Source: Microbacterium binotii (GTDB lineage Bacteria > Actinomycetota > Actinomycetes > Actinomycetales > Microbacteriaceae). From it: a DNA stretch of 64,000 nucleotides. A program made the translations under genes and the position numbers. The stretch spans positions 2,790,001 to 2,854,000 of the forward strand of contig NZ_CP090347.1 of assembly GCF_021398715.1 (NCBI RefSeq). The letters are read 5' to 3'. Of the stretch, positions 7,740 to 16,114 are shown one piece after another; the first letter of the stretch is position 1; each line of letters starts with the position of its first letter. The notes under the pieces are model-generated. The model ran no database searches, was not told the origin of the DNA, and saw only the letters and a list, made by a program, of their open reading frames with translations.

Positions 7740-9149
7740 TCAGTGGTGGAAGCCTGAGCCCGTGGTGCGCTCGCGGGGCAGCGGCGCATCGAGGCGGTCG
7801 AGGAAGTCCACCTCGGCGCGGATGTCGGCGATGAGCGACGCCGCGAGGTCGCGGCTGAGCCCCACCTTCACCACGATGCGCTGCAGCACCGTGTCGCTCA
7901 TGTCGTCGGCCATCGGATAGGCCGGCACGAGCCACCCCTTCATCCGCAGGCGGTCCGCCAGGTCGTAGAGGTTCCAGACGTCCGTATGGCCCGCCTTCAG
8001 CGTCCACGCGAAGACAGGGATGGTGTCTCCTCGGCTCACGAGGTCGAACGGACCCATGCGCTCGATCTCACCGGACAGGAACTGCGCCACGTCGAGCGAG
8101 TTCTGCTGCACGGCGCGATAGCCGTCCCGTCCGAGGCGGAGGAACTGGTAGTACTGCAGCAGCACCTGAGCGCCCGGCCGGGAGAAGTTCAGGGCGAGGG
8201 TGGGCATGTCGCCGCCGAGGTAGCTGACATGGAACACCAGGCTCTCCGGCAGCACCGACGAATCCCGCCAGACGACCCAGCCGACGCCGGGATAGACGAG
8301 CCCGTACTTGTGCCCCGAGGTGCTGATCGAGTTGACGCGAGCGATGCGGAAGTCCCAGTCCAGCTCGGGCTGGCAGAACGGGGCGATCATGGCGCCGGAC
8401 GCGCCGTCGACGTGGATGCGGACGTCGAAGCCGGTGGCGGCCTCGATCTCGTCGAGCTTCGCCGCGATGGCGGCGACCGGGTCGTAGAGCCCCGTGAAGG
8501 TCTGTCCGAGCACCGCGACGACGCCGATCGTGTTCTCGTCGACGTACTGCTCCAGACCTTCCCCGTCCAGCACCAGGTGGCCCGGGGAGACCGGCACGTA
8601 CCGGGGTTCGATCTCCCAGTAGTTGCAGAACTTCTCCCACACCACCTGGACGGCAGCAGACATGACGAGATTGGGCCGGTCGGTCGGCTTCCCGTCGGCC
8701 CTGCGTCGCTCCTGCCACAGCCGCTTGAGCGCGAGCCCGCCGAGCATGCAGGCCTCCGACGAGCCGATCGTCGACGTGCCGATCGCGTCGGCGTCGTCCG
8801 GTGCGTGCCAGAGATCCGCCAGCATCCGCCAGCACCGCTCTTCTATCTCGGCGGTCGCCGGGTACTCGTCCTTGTCGATCATGTTCTTGTCGAAGGCCTC
8901 GCGATAGAGCCGCTGCCCGTGGTCATCCATCCACGTCGTGACGAAGGTGGCGAGGTTCAGGCGCGAGTTGCCGTCGAGGATCGCCTCGTCGTGCACGATC
9001 TGGTAGGCCGTCTCGGGCAGGCTCGGGCCTGCCGGGAGCCGATAGCGGTCGAACTCCGTGGCCTCCCCCGGGCGCACGAACACGGGATTGATACTCAGCC
9101 GGTCCTCGCTTCCGGCGGGCGGACGGTGAGGACCTCGACGAGCGTTCAT
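7740..9149 (-). CDS. gadB: glutamate decarboxylase
   Basis: The 469-residue PLP enzyme has the length and motifs of GadA/GadB. The cofactor lysine is K281 in STSGHKYG, and the PLP-ring aspartate is D248 in HVDGASG; these match E.coli GadB in relative position. It also shows TSTIGSSEACMLGGLA and the C-terminal GFHH ending typical of bacterial Gads. It converts glutamate to GABA, consuming a proton, a cytosolic acid-resistance or GABA-producing step. A GGAGG site lies 6-8 bp before the ATG at 9149; an in-frame upstream start is less likely. No glutamate/GABA antiporter (gadC) is adjacent. Confidence 0.95.
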   Translation of the reverse strand: MNARRGPHRPPAGSEDRLSINPVFVRPGEATEFDRYRLPAGPSLPETAYQIVHDEAILDGNSRLNLATFVTTWMDDHGQRLYREAFDKNMIDKDEYPATAEIEERCWRMLADLWHAPDDADAIGTSTIGSSEACMLGGLALKRLWQERRRADGKPTDRPNLVMSAAVQVVWEKFCNYWEIEPRYVPVSPGHLVLDGEGLEQYVDENTIGVVAVLGQTFTGLYDPVAAIAAKLDEIEAATGFDVRIHVDGASGAMIAPFCQPELDWDFRIARVNSISTSGHKYGLVYPGVGWVVWRDSSVLPESLVFHVSYLGGDMPTLALNFSRPGAQVLLQYYQFLRLGRDGYRAVQQNSLDVAQFLSGEIERMGPFDLVSRGDTIPVFAWTLKAGHTDVWNLYDLADRLRMKGWLVPAYPMADDMSDTVLQRIVVKVGLSRDLAASLIADIRAEVDFLDRLDAPLPRERTTGSGFHH

Positions 9150-9218
9150 TGCTGCCTCCGGGGCGTGGGTTCGCGTTCGCCCACACAATCACGAGTCGCC
9201 CGCCGAGGGCGAGGATTC

Positions 9219-9962
9219 TCAGCGGGTCGTGGCGTCCGGGGCGTGCGCCGGTGCGAGCCGATAGAGGACTTCGGGACGCCCGCGCTTGCCGTAGCGGTGT
9301 GCACGGTCGACGAGCCCCAGGTCGACGAGATGCGTCAGGTAGCGGTGAGCTGTGGCTCGCGACAGATGGCACGTGGTCGCGACCTCGGCGCCGGACCGCG
9401 CGATGACGGGATCGAGCGCCGCCGCCACCCGATCGAGCGTGGGTTGCGCCAGCCCCTTCGGCAGCGCGGATGCGGCAGCGGGCGTCGCCGCGACGTGGGC
9501 GCCGGTTCGGATGCCGCCCGTCGCCAGCAGCCGATCGATCTCGCCCTGACTCAGCGGACGCCCGCGCGCATCCTGCTGGGCCTGTTGACGACGTGTCCGA
9601 TACTGCTCGAGCTGGGCCCGCAGCGCCGATTCGGTGAAGGGTTTGATCAGATACCCCACGACGTGCGCGGCGAGCGCCTGACGCACGGTCGTCTGGTCCT
9701 GCGAGGAGCTGATGACGATCACGTCCACCTCCGACCCGCCGATCGTGCGGAGGCGGTGCAGCACCTCGATGCCGCTGATGTCGGGAAGTCGCATGTCGAG
9801 CAGGATGAGATCGAGCGCGTCGACGTCGAAGCCCAGGGCCTCTCGCCCGCTCGCGGCGGTGCCCACGACCGTGAAGCCGCTCGTCGCTGCGACGAAGCCG
9901 CTGTGCAATGCGCGGGCTCCCCTGTCGTCGTCGACGACGAGCACGCGGATGTTCCCGGTCAC
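9219..9962 (-). CDS. CitB/DcuR-type response regulator
   Basis: A 247-residue regulator. The receiver domain has the acidic pocket DDD (11-13), phosphoacceptor D56 in LLDMRLPD and the conserved K in LIKPF. A linker of about 60 residues leads to a C-terminal HTH (SGAEVATTCHLSRATAHRYLTHLVDLGLV), the CitB/DcuR arrangement. Its start overlaps the kinase stop by 4 bp. With the kinase it should sense an external di- or tricarboxylate and switch on the divergent tctCBA operon. Confidence 0.92.
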   Translation of the reverse strand: MTGNIRVLVVDDDRGARALHSGFVAATSGFTVVGTAASGREALGFDVDALDLILLDMRLPDISGIEVLHRLRTIGGSEVDVIVISSSQDQTTVRQALAAHVVGYLIKPFTESALRAQLEQYRTRRQQAQQDARGRPLSQGEIDRLLATGGIRTGAHVAATPAAASALPKGLAQPTLDRVAAALDPVIARSGAEVATTCHLSRATAHRYLTHLVDLGLVDRAHRYGKRGRPEVLYRLAPAHAPDATTR

Positions 9963-11227
9963 GGGCGCCTCGCCATCTCGAAGGAGAACCGGGCGCCGCC
10001 GAGCGTCGAGGCGCCCACTTCGATCGTCCCCCCGCGCGCGGTGACCAGCCGGCGCACCAGGTCGAGACCGATGCCTCGTCCGCTGCCGGAGGCATCCGGC
10101 TTCGAGGAGAACCCGAGGGCGAAGATCCGCGTCGCCTGGCGCGGGTCCACGCCGGGCCCGTCGTCCTCCACCGCCCCGACGAGCAGGTCGCCGCGCTCGC
10201 GGAGGATGCAGCGGATGCGGGCGGCCCCGGCTTCGGCGGCGTTGCGGCAGAGGTTGGTGAGGACGGTGACGACCTCGTCGTCGATGTCGCGCCCCACGGC
10301 GATGTCGAACTCGACCTGCGCACCGTGGGCGAGTACGTCGGAGCGGACGGCGTGAACCGCGGCATCGCGCAGCGGCATACCCGCATCCCGTTCATCGTGC
10401 CGAGCACCCGAGACGGGCACGAGATCCTCGATGTAGGCGAGCGCCTCGTCCGCGTCACCCCGGGAGACGAGCCCGTGCACGACGTGCAGGCGTGTCGTGA
10501 ACTCATGGGACTGCTCGCGCAGCGCCGCCGTCGTCCGCCCCATCTGGGCGTGCTCGAGGGCCAGCTCGTCGAGGCGGCGGAACCGTCGCTCGACCGCCGC
10601 CGTGAGCGCGGAGCTGGCGAGGGTCGCGACGATGAGCGCCCCCACTGCCCAGGGCAGCAGTGCCCCCAGGGCCTGTTCGCGTTCGGCGGCGATGTCGGAC
10701 TCGAGCACCCCGACCGCGACCATGCCCACCACGCGGTCACCGTCGACGACCGGCACCTTCGCGCGCAGCGACGGCCCCGACGGCCCCGTCTCGGTGCCGA
10801 GGAACGGCGTACCCGCGAGCACCGAGGCGTTCGTGGTCGAGACCTGCACGCCGCGCTCGGACGCGAGCGGATGCGTGATGCGCACGCCCTCGTCGTCCGT
10901 CACGACGACGTAATAGACGCCCGCCGCGCGGGCGACCAGCTCCGCGATCGGCTGCAGCGCTGCCGTCGCCGAAGCGAGATCAGCCGCGTCGGCGAGGTCG
11001 TCCGGTGTTCCCGCGTCGGAGACGGATGCGACGGTCTGTCGCACCTCGCTCAGAGCGGCGAGGCTCGTGGCCACCTCCTGTACGCGCTCCGCCGTCGCAT
11101 CCCGGATGCGGCTCTCCTGCAGCGCGAGGGCGACCGTCGTCGTGACGCCGAGGGCCGCGAGGGTGACGATCGAGGGCAGCACGAGCATGGCGAGCCGGAC
11201 GGCGCGCTGCCGGTGCCCGAACGCCAT
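9959..11227 (-). CDS. CitA/DcuS-type sensor histidine kinase
   Basis: A 422-residue membrane kinase: helix 1 at about 11-35, an extracytoplasmic PAS-like (sCache) sensor to about 185 (GVYYVVVTDDEGVRITHP), helix 2 at about 188-210, then the dimerisation box with H241 in QSHEFTTRLHVVHGL and the ATPase with NLCRNAAEAG, DDGPGVD and GRGIGLDLV. The sensor architecture is that of citrate/C4-dicarboxylate kinases. No cytoplasmic PAS is evident, so it is shorter than DcuS. Start chosen at the ATG preceded by GAGGAAG; a longer in-frame extension is arginine-rich. It is divergent from tctC with 140 bp between. Confidence 0.92.
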   Translation of the reverse strand: MAFGHRQRAVRLAMLVLPSIVTLAALGVTTTVALALQESRIRDATAERVQEVATSLAALSEVRQTVASVSDAGTPDDLADAADLASATAALQPIAELVARAAGVYYVVVTDDEGVRITHPLASERGVQVSTTNASVLAGTPFLGTETGPSGPSLRAKVPVVDGDRVVGMVAVGVLESDIAAEREQALGALLPWAVGALIVATLASSALTAAVERRFRRLDELALEHAQMGRTTAALREQSHEFTTRLHVVHGLVSRGDADEALAYIEDLVPVSGARHDERDAGMPLRDAAVHAVRSDVLAHGAQVEFDIAVGRDIDDEVVTVLTNLCRNAAEAGAARIRCILRERGDLLVGAVEDDGPGVDPRQATRIFALGFSSKPDASGSGRGIGLDLVRRLVTARGGTIEVGASTLGGARFSFEMARRP

Positions 11228-11367
11228 CGTGCTCGCTTCCTCGCCGTGCGGCCCCGTCGCCGCGTGCGCGTTTATGGGAACAAATCGGCGCGACCGGCCT
11301 CGCCGTCTCGCGCGCTGCCATCCTAGGTCGATCTCGCGGCGACGACGATGTCCGCGCGAATGGAGCA

Positions 11368-12393
11368 ATGATGACCACCCCCTCGGACGAGTCCGCCCCC
11401 CGGACGAAGACCACCACCAGAACCGTGATCGGCCGCGTGGTCGGCGGTGTCGTGACCGCCGCCGCGGTCGGCATCGCCGCGTTCGGCTCGATCAGCTCGG
11501 CCGCCGGCGGACAGGAGATCAGCGCCTCGATGACCATCGTGGCCCCGGCGGCCGCCGGCGGCGGATGGGACGGCGTCGCGCGCGAGCTGCAGCAGGCACA
11601 GAAGGCGAACGGCCTCGTGAACAACGTGCAGGTCGTCAACATGCCCGGAGCCGGCGGCACGATCGCCCTCGGCAACGTGTCGGTGCTGAACGGCCAGGCG
11701 AACAATCTGCTCGTCGGCGGCACGGGGCTGCTGGCCGCGACGATCCAGTTCAACTCCGCCGCGACCCTCGCCGACGTCACGCCTCTGGCCGTCGTCGTCG
11801 AGGAGTACGACGTGATCGTCGTCCCCGCCGACTCTCCCTACGAGAGCCTCGACGATCTCGTCGCGGCGTGGCAGGAGAACCCCAAGGCCCTGCCGTGGAC
11901 GGGCGGCGGCTCGTTCGACCAGCTCGTCGTGACCGACCTCGCCCTCGCCGCGGGGATCGACCCGGTCGACACCACCTACATCTCGTCCGACGGCGGCGGC
12001 GAGGCGATCCAGGCGCTGCTCAACGGCACGGCCAAAGCCGCGGCGGGCGGATACCCCGACAACATCGACCAGATCGAGGCGGGGCGCCTGCGCGCCCTCG
12101 CCCTCGTCGCGAAAGAGCCGATCGAGGGGATCGACATCCCGACCGCGGCCGAACAGGGCTACGACATCTCGCTCACCAACTGGCGTATGCTCGCCGCCCC
12201 CGCAGGGCTCACCGACGACGAGGTGGATCAGCTCACGCAGCTCATCCTCGACTCCGTCGAGACCCCCCAGTGGCAGGACGCCGTGGAGCGCTATCGCTGG
12301 ACCGAGCGCGTCATCACCGGGGACGAGCTCACCGGCTTCCTCGACGACGAGGAGTCCCGCATCCGCACGCTCTACGAGGAGATGGGCCTGTGA
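11368..12393 (+). CDS. tctC: tripartite tricarboxylate transporter, substrate-binding protein
   Basis: The 341-residue extracytoplasmic protein begins with a basic segment and one hydrophobic helix (about 20-45) as export signal, without a lipobox. The Bug/TctC fold is recognisable from TIVAPAAAGGGWDGVAREL, NMPGAGGTIALGN and the C-terminal TNWRMLAAPAGL. It should bind citrate or a related carboxylate and hand it to TctAB. Two ATG codons in tandem open the frame. The stop overlaps the GTG of tctB (GTGA). Divergence from the DcuS-like system suggests induction by the ligand. Confidence 0.92.
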   Translation: MMTTPSDESAPRTKTTTRTVIGRVVGGVVTAAAVGIAAFGSISSAAGGQEISASMTIVAPAAAGGGWDGVARELQQAQKANGLVNNVQVVNMPGAGGTIALGNVSVLNGQANNLLVGGTGLLAATIQFNSAATLADVTPLAVVVEEYDVIVVPADSPYESLDDLVAAWQENPKALPWTGGGSFDQLVVTDLALAAGIDPVDTTYISSDGGGEAIQALLNGTAKAAAGGYPDNIDQIEAGRLRALALVAKEPIEGIDIPTAAEQGYDISLTNWRMLAAPAGLTDDEVDQLTQLILDSVETPQWQDAVERYRWTERVITGDELTGFLDDEESRIRTLYEEMGL

Positions 12394-12980
12394 CCTTCCC
12401 CGCCAATCCCACCGCCACCTCCGCCGTCCTCGGCGAACGCCTGCGACTCGTCTCCGGCCCCGGCATCGCGGCGCTGCTGAAGGGCCTCACGATGCCTGTC
12501 ATCGTGGCGGCGTTCGCGACGTACCTGCTGATCGGCATCCTGACGATGCGCGTGCCCGAGGGTGCTGCCTTCCCCGGACCGCAGTTCTTCCCCGGCATCG
12601 TCACCGCCGGCCTCTACGCCTTCGCCGTCTCGCTCGCCATCACAGCGGTGCGGGAGATCAGGGCCATGCCCGACCCGCTCACGGCCGAGCTGCTGGCGGC
12701 CGAGGCCGACGACGACCCGCCGCCCCCGCGGCCGGTGCGCGTGGACGTCCGCTCGCTGGCGTGGGTGCTGGTCTCGTTCTTCGCTTTCGCGGTGCTGCTC
12801 GATCTGCTCGGCTGGATCATCGCCGCGACTCTGCTCTTCTGGTGCATCGCCCGTGGATTCGGTGCCTCCAAGCCCATCCAGATGCTCGCGGTCGGCGCGA
12901 CCCTGAGCTCGCTCGCCTACATCGGATTCGACATGCTGCTCGGGATGCCGCTCCCGTCCGGCCTCCTCGGGGGGTTCTGA
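12390..12980 (+). CDS. tctB: tripartite tricarboxylate transporter, small membrane subunit
   Basis: A 196-residue membrane protein with about four hydrophobic segments, the second beginning PGPQFFPGIVTAGLYAFAVSLAIT, which is the conserved TctB signature (P.FFP...). A charged loop (about residues 105-130, EADDDPPPPRPVRVDVR) separates the two helix pairs. GTG at 12390 overlaps the tctC stop, and 1 bp separates it from tctA, so all three are co-translated. TctB is the small, poorly conserved subunit that associates with TctA in the cytoplasmic membrane. Confidence 0.9.
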   Translation: MTFPANPTATSAVLGERLRLVSGPGIAALLKGLTMPVIVAAFATYLLIGILTMRVPEGAAFPGPQFFPGIVTAGLYAFAVSLAITAVREIRAMPDPLTAELLAAEADDDPPPPRPVRVDVRSLAWVLVSFFAFAVLLDLLGWIIAATLLFWCIARGFGASKPIQMLAVGATLSSLAYIGFDMLLGMPLPSGLLGGF

Positions 12981-12981
12981 C

Positions 12982-14523
12982 ATGGATGCTCTGCAACTAC
13001 TGGCACAAGGTTTCGCCAATGCCTTCACCCCGGAGAACCTGCTCTGGGTTCTCGTCGGCTGCCTTCTCGGCACGGCCGTGGGCGTTCTGCCCGGCCTCGG
13101 CTCTTCGATGGCCGTCGCCCTGCTGCTGCCGATCACGTTCTCGCTCGATCCCACCGCAGCGTTCATCATGTTCGCCGGCGTCTACTTCGGCGGCCTGTTC
13201 GGCGATTCGACCATGGGCATCCTCATGAACACTCCGGGGCAGGCATCCGCCATCGCCTCCACGTTCGAGGGCCACAAGATGGCGCTGAACGGCCGAGCCG
13301 CCCAGGCTCTGGCCACCGCCGCCATCGGCGCCTTCATCGGCGGTTTCATCGCATCGATCGTCGTGGTGTTCCTCGCCCCGGCACTCGCGGACTTCTCGAG
13401 CCGGTTCGGGCCGGCGGAGTTCTTCGCCCTGGCCGTCTTCGCGTTCGCGGCGACATCGTCCGTCGTCACGGACAACGTGATCAAGGGGCTGACGTCGCTG
13501 TTCATCGGTCTGGGTATCGCGGTGATCGGTATCGACGGGGTGTCGGGAGCGCCGCGCTTCACGATGGAGTCGCCGCAGCTGTTCGACGGCATCTCGCTGG
13601 TCACCGTGACCGTCGCCATCCTCGCGCTCGGCGAGGTCATCTTCGTCGCGTGCCTCGCGCGTCACGACACCGCGAAGAAGATCATCAGGCCCACCGGTCG
13701 GCCGTGGCTGAGCCGGAAGGAGCTGAAGGAGGCGACGCCGGCGTGGCTGCGCGGCACCGCGATCGGCCTGCCGTTCGGCGTCGTGCCCGCGGGCGGATCC
13801 GAGATCCCGACGTTCCTCGCCTACGGGTTGGAGAAGCGGCTCGACGCCCGGCGCAAGAAGCCGCAGTTCGGACGCGGAGCCATCCGCGGTCTCGCGGCTC
13901 CCGAGGCTGCCGGAAACGCCACGACGGGCATGGCGATGGGCGCCCTGCTCGCACTGGGCCTGCCGATCTCCGCGACCGCCGCGATCATGCTCGCGGCGTT
14001 CCGCCAGTACGGTCTGCAGCCCGGCCCGCTGCTGTTCGACCGCGCCCCCGAGCTCGTCTGGGCACTTCTGGCGAGCTTCTTCATCGCGATGGTCGTGCTG
14101 CTGATCCTCAACCTGCCCTTCGCGATGCTGTGGGCGAAGCTGCTGCTGATCCCCCGCCCCTATCTGTACGCCGGCATCACGGTGTTCTGCGCGCTGGGCA
14201 TCTACGCCACCTCCGGGTCGACGTTCGATCTGCTGATGCTGCTCGGCATCGGCATCCTGGGCTTCCTGATGCGGGCGATGGACTTCCCCCTCGCCCCGCT
14301 CATCATCGGGATGGTGCTGGGCCCGCTGGCCGAGACGAGCCTGCGCGATGCGGCGATGAGCGCGAACGGCGACTTCTCGGTGCTGGTGCACAGCCCGATC
14401 ACCATCACGCTCTACGTGCTGCTGGCCGCCGTCCTGGTGTTCTCGGTGCGCGGACGCATCGTTGCACGCCGGCGGGCGCGCCGCGCGGTCACCGAGACGG
14501 AGAAGGAGTCGGTCACCCGCTGA
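12982..14523 (+). CDS. tctA: tripartite tricarboxylate transporter, large membrane subunit
   Basis: The 513-residue permease has about twelve membrane segments and the TctA family motifs GVLPGLGSSMAVALLLPITF, MFAGVYFGGLFGDSTMGILMNTPG and GLPFGVVPAGGSEIPTFLAYGLEKR, with a second repeat EAAGNATTGMAMGALLALGLP. These paired GLPG-type loops are the substrate pathway. It works with TctB and TctC as a secondary, cation-driven carboxylate importer. A stem-loop immediately after the stop ends the operon. Confidence 0.95.
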   Translation: MDALQLLAQGFANAFTPENLLWVLVGCLLGTAVGVLPGLGSSMAVALLLPITFSLDPTAAFIMFAGVYFGGLFGDSTMGILMNTPGQASAIASTFEGHKMALNGRAAQALATAAIGAFIGGFIASIVVVFLAPALADFSSRFGPAEFFALAVFAFAATSSVVTDNVIKGLTSLFIGLGIAVIGIDGVSGAPRFTMESPQLFDGISLVTVTVAILALGEVIFVACLARHDTAKKIIRPTGRPWLSRKELKEATPAWLRGTAIGLPFGVVPAGGSEIPTFLAYGLEKRLDARRKKPQFGRGAIRGLAAPEAAGNATTGMAMGALLALGLPISATAAIMLAAFRQYGLQPGPLLFDRAPELVWALLASFFIAMVVLLILNLPFAMLWAKLLLIPRPYLYAGITVFCALGIYATSGSTFDLLMLLGIGILGFLMRAMDFPLAPLIIGMVLGPLAETSLRDAAMSANGDFSVLVHSPITITLYVLLAAVLVFSVRGRIVARRRARRAVTETEKESVTR

Positions 14524-14531
14524 GCCGCGGC

Positions 14532-14563
14532 AGGGGAATCGGCGCATCTCGGCCGATTCCCCT
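14532..14563 (+). terminator. terminator after tctCBA
   Basis: An 11-bp perfect stem (AGGGGAATCGG / CCGATTCCCCT) with a 10-nt loop starts 8 bp after the tctA stop. No T-run follows, as is common in actinomycetes. Confidence 0.7.
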
Positions 14564-14635
14564 ATGGTGCGCCCGGCGGGCGCTCGCCAGACTTCGGTTG
14601 GCCCCGCGCCGGGAGCCCCACACCGAAGGACCGCC

Positions 14636-16114
14636 ATGCGCCGCCGTCTTCTCCCTCTCGCTCTGATCGCCGCGGGCGCTGTGACGCTCCTCGCCCTGCC
14701 CGCACAGGCCGCCGAACCGCTGCAGACGGTCACCGGCGTGGCCGGCACGGGCGGCAGCGTGCAGCGCCTCGCACTCTCGCCGGACGGTTCGACGGGCTAT
14801 GTCGTCGACGGGTCCGCTCGCCTCGCGATCTTCGACACCTCCACGAGCACGGTCGTGGCGCATTCGATCGACTTCGCGGTCGAGGGCTTCGGACTCCCGA
14901 CGGATGTGGCCATCAGCTCCGACGGCGCCGAGGTGGACGTCTCCACGACGGCAGGATGGGTGGTGCGGTTGGACGCATCGGGTGCGCTGATCTCTCAGAT
15001 CGCCCTGCCCACGACGGCGCTCGGCGCCCTCTCGATCGCGGCCGCGGGAGAGACTGTCGTGGCCGCCCCCTCAGCGGCCGATCCGACCCGGATCCTCCGG
15101 TTCAACATCGACGTGAGCAGCGTGAGCGGGGTCGACTTCGCCCCGGACGCGCCGGGCATCCCGCGGCCTTCCGCACTCTCGGACATCGCCACGGGTCCCG
15201 GCAACGGTTCGGACAACGACATCCTCGTCGCGGGGACCGCGGCCGGCACCGGCGTCGTGTACCTCTTCAACGATCCCTTCGCGCTGGCAGGTCAGTCCGC
15301 CACGATCCTCCTGCCCGGGACGACGACCGCCGGCCAGATCGCCGTGAACCCCACCGGCACGCTCGTGGCGGTCACGGCGCCGAGCGCGCACCAGGTGTTC
15401 CTCATCGACATCGACGCCGCATCCGCCGCCTACGGCACGATCGTGCGCACGGCCACTGTGCCGCACGACGCATCGGCCGCCGTCTTCTCGCCCGACGGAG
15501 CGAACCTGCTCGTGGTGGGCGGCGACAACCTGTCGACGCTCGATGTCGCGACGGGCGGCGTGACCGAGACGACGGCGATCGACGCGACGGATGCGGCGGC
15601 CGTCCTGGTCTCCCCCAGCGGAAATCGGGTCTGGGTCGGCAACCGCGCCTCCGGCGCGGTCGGTCTGCTCTCCCGCGCCGCGCTCACCGCAGCGACCGGC
15701 GACACGGGGACCGTCGGCTTGCCGTTCACGATGACGGTGACCGCATCCGCCTTCGACATCGCGCCCACGTTCGCCGTGTCACCGGCGCTTCCTGCCGGTC
15801 TCTCGCTCGACGCCATGACCGGCACGATCTCGGGGACCCCGCTCGCCCTGCAACCGACGCAGACGTACACGATCACAGCGTCGGCGTCGGACGGCACGGT
15901 CGTCACGACGACGATCACCCTGACGGTCGACGCGGCGCCTCAGCCGTCCTCCGCAGCGACGCCGGTCCCCACGGATCCCGGCTCGCCGACGCGACTGGCC
16001 GCGAGCGGTGCTGCGGATGAATCAGGCGCGGTGCTCGTCGCCCTCGGCGCCCTCCTCGGAGGAGCCGCGCTGGCGATCGGTGCCGGGATCCGACGCCGGG
16101 GCACCCGCGGGTGA
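14636..16114 (+). CDS. secreted wall-anchored beta-propeller protein with Ig-like domain
   Basis: The 492-residue protein has a signal peptide (cleavage near ALPAQAA, about residue 24). A propeller of YVTN/WD-like blades follows (repeats such as LALSPDGSTGYVVDG, VAVNPTGTLVAV, AVFSPDGANLLVVGGDN, VLVSPSGNRVWVGN). After that is one putative-Ig (He_PIG) module ending LPAGLSLDAMTGTISGTP. The C-terminus has a Pro/Thr linker, LAASG in place of LPXTG, a hydrophobic helix and GIRRRGTRG, a class-E-like sorting signal. It probably binds a surface or substrate ligand; no catalytic residues seen. Its last 93 bp overlap the convergent LuxR gene. Confidence 0.75.
   Translation: MRRRLLPLALIAAGAVTLLALPAQAAEPLQTVTGVAGTGGSVQRLALSPDGSTGYVVDGSARLAIFDTSTSTVVAHSIDFAVEGFGLPTDVAISSDGAEVDVSTTAGWVVRLDASGALISQIALPTTALGALSIAAAGETVVAAPSAADPTRILRFNIDVSSVSGVDFAPDAPGIPRPSALSDIATGPGNGSDNDILVAGTAAGTGVVYLFNDPFALAGQSATILLPGTTTAGQIAVNPTGTLVAVTAPSAHQVFLIDIDAASAAYGTIVRTATVPHDASAAVFSPDGANLLVVGGDNLSTLDVATGGVTETTAIDATDAAAVLVSPSGNRVWVGNRASGAVGLLSRAALTAATGDTGTVGLPFTMTVTASAFDIAPTFAVSPALPAGLSLDAMTGTISGTPLALQPTQTYTITASASDGTVVTTTITLTVDAAPQPSSAATPVPTDPGSPTRLAASGAADESGAVLVALGALLGGAALAIGAGIRRRGTRG

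Noticed and set aside
9219..11227. Assigning the two-component system to nitrate or glutamate sensing because of the neighbouring gadB.
   Set aside because: The kinase sensor and the regulator HTH are of the CitA/DcuS and CitB/DcuR type and face the tctCBA operon, which is a better explanation.
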